From NCBI GenBank assembly GCA_023454395.1, contig JAEYFY010000421.1, positions 1-10,447 on the forward strand: DNA of 10,447 bases, read 5' to 3'. A program made the translations under genes and the position numbers. Position 1 is the first letter of the stretch; each line of letters opens with the position of its first letter. The stretch is from Pseudomonadota bacterium. Lineage in GTDB: Bacteria; Pseudomonadota; Gammaproteobacteria; Enterobacterales; Enterobacteriaceae. Shown here in pieces: positions 4,764-10,447 of the stretch. A model generated the notes under the pieces. The model searched no databases and had not been told where the DNA came from. It worked only from the letters and a program-made list of their open reading frames with translations.

Positions 4764-5678
4764 CTATTTTATCGTTTTAAGTACTTTTATCTTTTTTTGA
4801 CGAGTCGCTAACCAGCAAATTAAAGAGCCACCCGTCACCATCATTACACCCTGCCAAAATGAGAAAGAAAGCGCGGTAGACAATAATATTGATGAAAATG
4901 CAGTAGAAATAACGGGAGTAAAATAAGAGAGTGTAGCTAATAAGGTCACATTGCCTCTGATCATACCAATGGTCCAAGCCGCATTTGCAAGCCCTATTGC
5001 AGCCCCCGTTATTAATAATAGCGTGATACTTTTTGTATTAACGATCCACTCTACGGGTGTTGAAAAAAGATATTGTCCCCACAATGCAAGTGACGTTAAT
5101 AAAAAGAAAGGCACAATGCCGTTATTCCCGCCAGACATAAGGCGAGTTAAATTACTATAAAACGCCCATAGAATGGCACCTGAAAACGCCAATATATAGC
5201 TTAATGGGTTGCTTTGAATATTCTTCCATAAACCGTCAATTGTCAGCGGGTTATCGCCACTAACAACCCAGACCAATCCACTAAATGCACATAATAATCC
5301 GGCAATCAGTAAAATAGAGAATCGCTGCTTATTAAGTATGACGGCAAGCGCCAGCGTGAAACTAGGCCATAAATAATTCACCATTCCCAGCTCTATGGCT
5401 TGAGTTCTGTCTGTTGCAAATCCCAAAGCCAAAGATAAACAGATTTCATAAGTAACAAATAATAGCCCTCCCCAAAAAAGATAGCGTTTAGGAAAGCGTG
5501 ATAACTTAGGTACGCCTAAAATTAAAATAAGAAAGAGTGTACCTGCGGTATAAATCAGTGCGGCACCACCTACGGCACCAAAATACTCACTAATATTACG
5601 AATTAAACCAACAATAGTGCTCCAAAGTAGAATGGCAACAATGCCATATAATGTCCCTTTTGATGAGCTAGATATCAT
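4764..5678 (-). CDS. yddG: Aromatic amino acid exporter YddG (EamA/DMT family)
   Basis: A 304-residue inner-membrane protein with ten predicted membrane helices in two EamA repeats (about 8-140 and 155-293). In Escherichia coli, YddG exports phenylalanine, tyrosine and tryptophan, and in Salmonella it has also been linked to paraquat export. Segments I recognise as matching E. coli YddG are AILLWSTIVGLIR (15-27), GAVGGAALIYT (34-44), LLFVTYEICLSLALG (72-86), AIELGMVNYLWPS (94-106), SPLSYILAF, GNVTLLATLSYFTPV, and LSFSFWQGVMMVTGGSLICWLATR near the C-terminus. The tail is about ten residues longer and lysine-rich, consistent with a cytoplasmic end. GAAGG precedes the ATG by 8 nt. No hairpin terminator is evident between its stop and metY, so read-through into metY is possible. 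It is divergent from the fimbrial operon. Confidence 0.95.
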   Translation of the reverse strand: MISSSSKGTLYGIVAILLWSTIVGLIRNISEYFGAVGGAALIYTAGTLFLILILGVPKLSRFPKRYLFWGGLLFVTYEICLSLALGFATDRTQAIELGMVNYLWPSFTLALAVILNKQRFSILLIAGLLCAFSGLVWVVSGDNPLTIDGLWKNIQSNPLSYILAFSGAILWAFYSNLTRLMSGGNNGIVPFFLLTSLALWGQYLFSTPVEWIVNTKSITLLLITGAAIGLANAAWTIGMIRGNVTLLATLSYFTPVISTAFSSILLSTALSFSFWQGVMMVTGGSLICWLATRQKKIKVLKTIK

Positions 5679-6154
5679 TTTTTTGCCTTCGGGTTCAAGA
5701 TCCTGTCATTAGAGCCGATATTAAAACAGAATCAATGTAATTGCTTTAATTACTGTCATACAAAAAATAAAAAGGAAACAGGAACAACGAAACATTTTGT
5801 TACAATTTATATTGAAAATAAAATATATTGATCCACTCCCATTGGTTGTAAAAAAAGAAAGGAGAATTCTAAATTGTAAAATTATGACATCTAATTTCAA
5901 AAAAAAATGAATTAATATTATTTCTATTTTTTTTATAAAAAAACAACTTTAAATATTTTATTTCTGTAAAAAGACATTCTATATCGTTTTTTTCCCCATA
6001 ATACGTGTAAATTTTTGTTTCACCATGTAAACATTTTTATCATAAAATATATATTATGAAACATAATGTTATACGTATAAACACCATATCTATTTTAGAA
6101 GCTCTTTATCGGACTGGAAAAAACACAATAAATATCAATTGGATAAATTCAAAT

Positions 6155-6185
6155 TTGACATACATTATCCAAACTTATGTATCTT
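6155..6185 (+). promoter_or_regulatory. Possible promoter with perfect -35, upstream of the fimbrial operon
   Basis: TTGACA at 6155-6160 is a perfect -35. The nearest -10-like hexamers are TATCTT (6180-6185, 19-bp spacing) and TGTATC (6178-6183, 17-bp spacing), neither strong. It lies about 350 bp upstream of the pilin start, so a long leader would result. Confidence 0.25.
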
Positions 6186-6262
6186 CCTATTTCTTAACAT
6201 TGATTCTCACCTATAGTTAACAGATTATCAGTAGTTTTTAACTATCAAACCCCTAAAAAATG

Positions 6263-6310
6263 ATCGTTTTAAACGATTTCTATAATTTTTCTGGCACATC
6301 TATAATTTTC
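6263..6310 (+). promoter_or_regulatory. Palindrome followed by two directly repeated TATAAT blocks
   Basis: ATCGTTTTAAACGAT (6263-6277) is a perfect 15-bp palindrome. Directly after it TCTATAATTTT occurs twice (6279-6289 and 6299-6309), exactly 20 bp apart, each holding a consensus -10 hexamer TATAAT. Neither has a recognisable -35, which would suit activator-dependent transcription toward the fimbrial operon, with the palindrome as a possible binding site. Confidence 0.4.
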
Positions 6311-6440
6311 GTAAATTTGACTTAAGTGAAATATGTATTTTATTTCTATTTAATTAAAACTTGATCTATCTACTCTTATTTTAATAAGTGTATTAATAAT
6401 TCTATTTACGCCCCTCAAACATATTTTAATCACTGTTTCT

Positions 6441-6458
6441 TCATTTATATATAAATGA
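6441..6458. repeat. Perfect 18-bp palindrome upstream of the pilin gene
   Basis: TCATTTATATATAAATGA is fully self-complementary with 9-bp arms and no spacer. It lies 74-91 bp before the pilin start. It could be an operator, a cruciform-prone AT element or a -10 region. Confidence 0.5.
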
Positions 6459-6474
6459 TAAGCAGAGTTAAATA

Positions 6475-6494
6475 TAGCTTAGTTTATTAAGCTA
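6475..6494. repeat. 20-bp dyad just before the pilin ribosome site
   Basis: TAGCTTA (6475-6481) and TAAGCTA (6488-6494) are exact reverse complements around the 6-nt loop gtttat. The element ends 26 nt before the AGGA Shine-Dalgarno. As RNA it would be a weak leader hairpin; as DNA it would be an operator dyad. Confidence 0.45.
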
Positions 6495-6531
6495 AAAATA
6501 AAGATATATATTGAAAATATAGGAACAATGA

Positions 6532-7071
6532 ATGAAAAAGTTATTATTATCTGCAATTATTACTTCAACAATGGCAGTCATGGCTGCACCTGCATTAGCA
6601 GCGACTACCACCACTGTAAATGGCGGTTCTGTTAATTTCGAAGGTTCTGTTGTTAATGCGGCTTGTGGTGTTGATAGTAGTTCATCAAACCAAACCGTTC
6701 GCTTAGGTCAATTCCGTGTTGCTGAATTCGCAGCAAAAGGTGATGAGACAGGCCGTATTCCTTTTAGTATCAAATTAAATAACTGTGATACTACAGTATC
6801 AACTAATGCTGCAATTACCTTCAACGGTACAGCTTCAAGTGGTGATGCAAATGCATTTGCATTACAAGGTGCTGATGCGGCAGAAAATGTTGCCTTAAAA
6901 ATCACAGATTCTACAAGTGCAATTGTTGCGCCAAACCAAGCTTCTACAACTCAAAAACTGATTGATGGTGAAAACAAATTAAATTACAACGCCTCTCTTA
7001 TTTCAACTGAAGATGCGGTTAAGGCAGGTAGCGCAAACGTCACCACAAACTTTATGGTGACTTACTCTTAA
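6532..7071 (+). CDS. atfA: Major fimbrial subunit (pilin), probably AtfA of ambient-temperature fimbriae
   Basis: A 179-residue type 1-like pilin. Residues 1-23 (MKKLLLSAI...APALA) form a signal peptide with an A-L-A cleavage site. The mature protein begins ATTTTVNGG, supplying the donor strand, then runs into GSVNFEGSVVNAACGVD. Cys45 and Cys85 form the conserved pilin disulfide. The C-terminus ends FMVTYS, with the penultimate Tyr178 and Gly166 fourteenth from the end, the motif recognised by the periplasmic chaperone. After export by Sec, subunits are folded by the chaperone and polymerised through the usher by donor-strand exchange. AGGA lies 7 nt before the ATG, and a near ATG at 6528 is out of frame. 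It is first in the operon, 98 nt ahead of the chaperone. The atf assignment comes from remembered Proteus mirabilis gene order (cut cluster, regulators, metY, yddG, atf); another Proteus fimbria is the alternative. Confidence 0.9.
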   Translation: MKKLLLSAIITSTMAVMAAPALAATTTTVNGGSVNFEGSVVNAACGVDSSSSNQTVRLGQFRVAEFAAKGDETGRIPFSIKLNNCDTTVSTNAAITFNGTASSGDANAFALQGADAAENVALKITDSTSAIVAPNQASTTQKLIDGENKLNYNASLISTEDAVKAGSANVTTNFMVTYS

Positions 7072-7169
7072 TTGCTTTATGACTTTTGATTGATGTCTTA
7101 TTGCCAAGGACGGCATATTTTCCTATCAAAATATTATTGCGATATCTTTATTACTTGATAATTATTATT

Positions 7170-7850
7170 ATGAAAAAGACACTTATTTTCCTTATTGCAT
7201 TTTTATTTCCGTTATTTTCTTATTCTAATGGTGTTTCATTAGGTGCAACACGTATTGTTTATAATTCCAATATTAAACAAACGAATCTTGTGGTAACGAA
7301 TTCAGATAAAGAAAATAGTTTTTTAATTCAATCTTGGGTTTCAGATATCGAAGGAAATAAAACAGCTGACTTTATCGTTACACCTCCTTTATATATTATT
7401 GATGCCAATAAAGAAAATGCATTAAGAATTATGTATGTCGGTGAAGCATTACCAAAAGATAAAGAAAGTTTATTTTGGATGAATGTAAAAGTAATACCTT
7501 CATTACAAGAAGGGCTTGAGAAAGAAAATACCATGCAAATTGCGATACAAAGCCGAATTAAATTATTTTATCGCCCAAGTATTTTACCGGCTTATAGTGA
7601 AAAATTTGCTAATGAAATTAAGTTTTCATATCAAAATGGTGAGCTTATTGCCACTAATCCAACGCCTTATTATATTACGATGGTAAATCTAGCTGTGGCT
7701 GGTAGTCAGCTTCCATCAAGCATCATGATCAATCCTTTATCTCAATTAACGTTGGGAAAAATAAATAGAAATGAAAATACAATTTCATTCCAAACAATTA
7801 ATGATTACGGCGCACAAACCCCAGTATTAAAAAAAGAAATTACTCATTAA
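7170..7850 (+). CDS. atfB: Periplasmic fimbrial chaperone (PapD/FimC family), probably AtfB
   Basis: A 226-residue protein. Residues 1-19 or so are a signal peptide (MKKTLIFLIAFLFPLFSYS). The mature part starts NGVSLGATRIVYN, the G1 strand of PapD-like chaperones. Arg28 (GATRIVY) and Lys131 (SRIKLFYRP) correspond to the pair that anchors the subunit C-terminus. LFWMNVKVIP (101-110) is the family signature. The short loop before SRIKLFYRP marks an FGS (short F1-G1) chaperone, the class serving rod-forming fimbriae. Domain 2 is about residues 140-226. An in-frame extension back to a TTG at 7086 is rejected because the signal peptide begins at 7170. Upstream sequence is almost only A and T and has no Shine-Dalgarno, so low initiation or coupling is expected. 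Confidence 0.92.
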   Translation: MKKTLIFLIAFLFPLFSYSNGVSLGATRIVYNSNIKQTNLVVTNSDKENSFLIQSWVSDIEGNKTADFIVTPPLYIIDANKENALRIMYVGEALPKDKESLFWMNVKVIPSLQEGLEKENTMQIAIQSRIKLFYRPSILPAYSEKFANEIKFSYQNGELIATNPTPYYITMVNLAVAGSQLPSSIMINPLSQLTLGKINRNENTISFQTINDYGAQTPVLKKEITH

Positions 7851-7886
7851 TAATTACATCTGCTTTTAGCTTGTTGGTTAAAAATC

Positions 7887-10406
7887 ATGGTTAATAAAAA
7901 TACAGTTTGTTTTCTTTTTTCTGGCATCATTACGATTTCATTAATATTGCCATTTCCTTCATATAGTGCAAACCGATTTAATCCTGCATTTTTATCTGAC
8001 TCACCAGAAGCAGTCACTGATCTAAGCTATTTTGAAGCAGGAAACAGTATTAAACCTGGTGATTATCATCTTGATATTATTTTTAATAATGAATATCTAC
8101 GAAATGAAAGCATTCATTTTATTAGCGATAATAAAAATGTGATCCCTTGTTTAAATAAAGCTTTTTTAGCGTCACTCGGGATTAACGTTAAGTTAATTAC
8201 TGACTTCGATTTGAAATCAGAAAAAGAATGTATTGATATTTCAGATTCTATTCCTGATACCAGCGTTAATTATGATATTGAAAAGCAAGCATTAAAGATC
8301 CAAGTTCCTCAAGCCGCATTAAACCTTCAAGCACGAGGTTATATTCCACCTGAAAAATGGGATAACGGAATTACCGCAGGTTTATTGAATTACAGTTTTA
8401 GTGGTGCCAATAACTGGGGAAATTCTCATAATAATAGCTATTACCTTAATCTACGTAGTGGGATCAATATTGGCGCTTGGCGATTGAGAGATTATTCCAC
8501 ATGGAATTCATCAAATGGAAAGCATCAGTGGGATCATATCAATACCTATCTTCAAAGAAATATTGTGTCATTAAGAAGTCAGTTAAAAGTTGGCGATAGT
8601 TATACTTCATCAACCTTATTCGACAGCGTTAATTTCCGCGGTATTTCTTTAGAAAGCGATGACACCATGTTGCCAGATAGCCAACGTGGATTTGCACCTG
8701 TTGTAAGAGGTATTGCAAGCAGCAATGCCAAAGTTGTTATTCGACAAAATGGCTATGTTATTTATCAGACTTTTGTCTCTCCGGGTGCATTTGAAATTCG
8801 CGATCTCTATCCCACTTCAAATAGTGGTGATTTATATGTCTCGGTTGAAGAGAACGATGGAAGTAAGCACGACTATATTGTGCCTTATTCTGCTGTGCCT
8901 ATTTTACAACGAGAAGGTCAAAAAAAGTTTGTTATTCAAGCGGGTGAAGTTCGCCAAGATAGACAAGATAAAAAACCACACTTTATCCAGGGTCATCTTA
9001 TTTATGGTCTGCCTTATGACAGTACCGCTTACGGTGGTGCATTAATTACCTCTGATTATCAATCTTATGCATTAGGTGTAGGTCAGAATATGGGAACGTT
9101 AGGTGCATTCTCAACGGATATCACCTTTGCCCATAGCAAATTACCCGATAATTCGACTTCCGAAGGCTACTCCCTGCGCTTTCTCTATGCCAAATCATTA
9201 AACCAATTTGGAACAAATTTCCAATTATTAGGATATCGCTACTCCACTTCGGGTTTTTATACGCTAGATGAAACATTGAATACTCGAATGTCAGGCTATC
9301 TCTATGAAAATAATAAAGAAGAGCCATTACGCTATTTTAATTTAAACAATAGAAAAAAAGGCAGTCTTCAAGTGAATTTATCACAACAACTTGGAGATTA
9401 TGGTTCTGTTTTCATGACAACAAATTGGCAAAATTATTGGGAAACCAATGAAAAAAATGTGCTGTTTCAAGCTGGCTATAACGGCAATGTAAAAGGTCTT
9501 TCTTACAATATTATTTATGGATACAACCGCATGATGAATAGCGGTCAGCGCGATCAAACGCTCTCTTTGGGTATTTCAATCCCATTGCAATTATTAATGC
9601 CTTCAAGCTATCAATCCGTAAATAGTGCTTATCTCACTTATAACTATAGCCATAATGATAATGGTTATTCAGCACATAATGCAGGTGTAGCAGGTACCTT
9701 ATTTGAAGATAACACGCTTAATTACAGCGTTCAGCAAGGCTATAGCAATCAAGGCGGAAGTTATACGGGTAACGCGGCATTAGGTTATCAAAGTCGCTAT
9801 GGCAACCTTAACGTGGGGTATAACTATCATAAAGAGGCTCAACAACTGAATTATAGCGTTGCAGGGGGAATGTTACTTCACAGCGAAGGTTTAACGTTAA
9901 GTCAGCCTTTAAGCTCCAATGCTATTCTTGTTGATGCTCGCAAAACCGCAGACGTTCCCATCGATAATGCAACTGGGATTTATACCGACTGGCGTGGGTT
10001 TGCCGTTATTCCTTATGCAACCGCTTATCGCCAAAATAAAGTTGCGCTTGATACCACAGCACTTCCTGATAATGTCGAAATTGAACAGAATATTCAGCAA
10101 GTTATTCCAACTCAAGGCGCTGTTATCAAAGTCAATTTTGAGGCTAAAACTGGATATCGTCTACTGCTAACACTGCAACGACAAGGGCGTCCTCTGCCTT
10201 TTGGTGCCATTGCATCCGACAAGCAAAATCACCTTTCCGGCATTATTGGTGACGATGGCTTACTTTACCTTTCAGGTGTACCAAAGTCTGGCGTATTAGA
10301 TATTCGCTGGGGAAATAACACATCTGAACATTGCCAAGTTAATTATACATTACCTGAAAATCAACATGATGAACCTTTTGTAAAAATGACACAGGAGTGC
10401 CAATAA
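7887..10406 (+). CDS. atfC: Outer-membrane fimbrial usher (PapC/FimD family), probably AtfC
   Basis: An 839-residue usher, normal length for the family. Residues 1-27 or 28 are the signal peptide. The N-terminal periplasmic domain (about 29-150) opens NRFNPAFL and contains [20 protein letters not shown], with Cys88 and Cys115 likely forming a disulfide; it receives chaperone-subunit complexes. A 24-stranded beta-barrel follows (about 160-690), interrupted by the plug domain (about 260-340), with [15 protein letters not shown] and [20 protein letters not shown] as recognisable motifs. Two C-terminal periplasmic domains (about 690-839) include GRPLPFGA and the final cysteine pair Cys816/Cys838. 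The gene starts 36 nt after the chaperone stop, with only a weak ribosome site (GG about 10 nt upstream), and its stop overlaps the next start in TAATG. The frame is intact and shows no decay. Confidence 0.96.
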   Translation: MVNKNTVCFLFSGIITISLILPFPSYSANRFNPAFLSDSPEAVTDLSYFEAGNSIKPGDYHLDIIFNNEYLRNESIHFISDNKNVIPCLNKAFLASLGINVKLITDFDLKSEKECIDISDSIPDTSVNYDIEKQALKIQVPQAALNLQARGYIPPEKWDNGITAGLLNYSFSGANNWGNSHNNSYYLNLRSGINIGAWRLRDYSTWNSSNGKHQWDHINTYLQRNIVSLRSQLKVGDSYTSSTLFDSVNFRGISLESDDTMLPDSQRGFAPVVRGIASSNAKVVIRQNGYVIYQTFVSPGAFEIRDLYPTSNSGDLYVSVEENDGSKHDYIVPYSAVPILQREGQKKFVIQAGEVRQDRQDKKPHFIQGHLIYGLPYDSTAYGGALITSDYQSYALGVGQNMGTLGAFSTDITFAHSKLPDNSTSEGYSLRFLYAKSLNQFGTNFQLLGYRYSTSGFYTLDETLNTRMSGYLYENNKEEPLRYFNLNNRKKGSLQVNLSQQLGDYGSVFMTTNWQNYWETNEKNVLFQAGYNGNVKGLSYNIIYGYNRMMNSGQRDQTLSLGISIPLQLLMPSSYQSVNSAYLTYNYSHNDNGYSAHNAGVAGTLFEDNTLNYSVQQGYSNQGGSYTGNAALGYQSRYGNLNVGYNYHKEAQQLNYSVAGGMLLHSEGLTLSQPLSSNAILVDARKTADVPIDNATGIYTDWRGFAVIPYATAYRQNKVALDTTALPDNVEIEQNIQQVIPTQGAVIKVNFEAKTGYRLLLTLQRQGRPLPFGAIASDKQNHLSGIIGDDGLLYLSGVPKSGVLDIRWGNNTSEHCQVNYTLPENQHDEPFVKMTQECQ

Positions 10407-10447
10407 TGCATAAACTCACGCTTATTTTGGCTCTACCACTCCTTTTT
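10406..10447 (+). CDS. Secreted fimbrial subunit, N-terminal fragment
   Basis: Fourteen codons ([14 protein letters not shown]) before the window ends: a positively charged start and a leucine-rich hydrophobic core, that is, a signal peptide. The ATG shares one base with the usher stop (TAATG), and AGGAG (10393-10397) lies 8 nt upstream, so it is translationally coupled and well initiated. In this position chaperone-usher operons encode a minor pilin or tip adhesin, which is the likely role; the fragment is too short to prove it. Confidence 0.8.
   Translation, partial: MHKLTLILALPLLF

Larger units (their letters stand above)
5679..6531. other. 850-bp divergent intergenic region between yddG and the fimbrial operon
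   Basis: Extremely AT-rich and without a supportable gene. It must hold the promoters of yddG (leftward) and the fimbrial operon (rightward). Structured elements, left to right: GTAATT/AATTAC dyad (5737-5753), ATTATG/CATAAT (6053-6067), TTATACGTATAA (6069-6080), a TTGACA hexamer (6155-6160), an 8-bp inverted repeat with 17-nt spacer (6213-6245), a 15-bp palindrome (6263-6277), a directly repeated TATAAT block (6279-6310), an 18-bp palindrome (6441-6458) and a 20-bp dyad (6475-6494). AT content and A-tracts are what H-NS-silenced fimbrial promoters usually show. I found no long inverted repeats of an invertible promoter and no recombinase gene. Confidence 0.6.

Noticed and set aside
5859..5910. 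AAGGAG followed by a 9-codon frame (ATG at 5884), a possible leader peptide
   Set aside because: The ribosome site is 19 nt from the ATG, too far, and the frame is short and A-rich.
6291..6306. TGGCAC resembling the -24 part of a sigma-54 promoter
   Set aside because: The -12 part (TTGC) is missing; TAAT stands in its place.
5679..6531. Invertible promoter of the MR/P or type 1 kind
   Set aside because: No long terminal inverted repeats were found and no site-specific recombinase gene is next to the operon within the window.
7102..7122. Small hairpin TGCC/GGCA followed by TATTTT between pilin and chaperone
   Set aside because: The 4-bp stem is too weak to call a terminator or attenuator.
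7086..7169. In-frame 28-residue extension of the chaperone from a TTG
   Set aside because: The extension precedes a complete signal peptide that begins MKKTLIF at 7170; a secreted chaperone would not carry it.
9909..10170. Open frames on either strand inside the usher gene
   Set aside because: They overlap a well-supported 839-residue usher in other frames and show no protein features.

Overview
The window reads as chromosome of an enterobacterium of the Proteus group. It is AT-rich with very AT-rich intergenic DNA, and it carries a YddG exporter, an O-acetylhomoserine sulfhydrylase, a chaperone-usher fimbrial operon and the edge of a bacterial microcompartment (BMC) locus. From remembered gene order in Proteus mirabilis, the BMC gene would be the first gene of the choline-utilisation (cut) microcompartment cluster, and the fimbrial genes would be the ambient-temperature fimbria operon (atf). 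Both assignments rest on memory plus protein features and were not checked by a search.

Layout. Everything from base 1 to 5678 is on the minus strand and everything from 6532 to the end is on the plus strand. From the left: the first 30 codons of a PduA/EutM-type BMC shell protein (1-92); a long regulatory-looking gap (93-799) holding two tandem DnaA-box-like 9-mers and inverted repeats; a rho-independent terminator (746-770); a compact three-gene unit read leftward, made of a TetR-family repressor, a ToxR/CadC/MarT-type membrane-bound winged-helix regulator and a FidL-like membrane protein (800-2792); its control region, with a perfect 18-bp TetR-type operator (2803-2820) and a perfect FNR-type box (2829-2842); an AT-rich gap ending in a terminator (3209-3241); metY (3260-4534) with a perfect MetR-type box upstream (4658-4670); yddG (4764-5678); an 850-bp divergent intergenic region rich in palindromes (5679-6531); then a fimbrial operon of major pilin, periplasmic chaperone, outer-membrane usher and the first codons of a fourth secreted subunit that runs off the window (6532-10447).

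How the genes may work together. The pilin, chaperone and usher form one export and assembly pathway for a surface fimbria. MetY would make homocysteine directly from O-acetylhomoserine and sulfide, and the MetR-like site fits control by homocysteine. YddG exports aromatic amino acids and is probably independent. The TetR / ToxR-like / FidL unit looks like a regulatory module: the last two correspond to the marT-fidL pair of Salmonella SPI-3, where MarT activates an adhesin gene. A role for it in controlling the nearby fimbria or the BMC locus is possible, but nothing in the sequence shows it.

Several start codons were set from Shine-Dalgarno position (BMC protein at 92, FidL-like at 1318, ToxR-like regulator at 2178, metY at 4534, chaperone at 7170) rather than the longest open frame.
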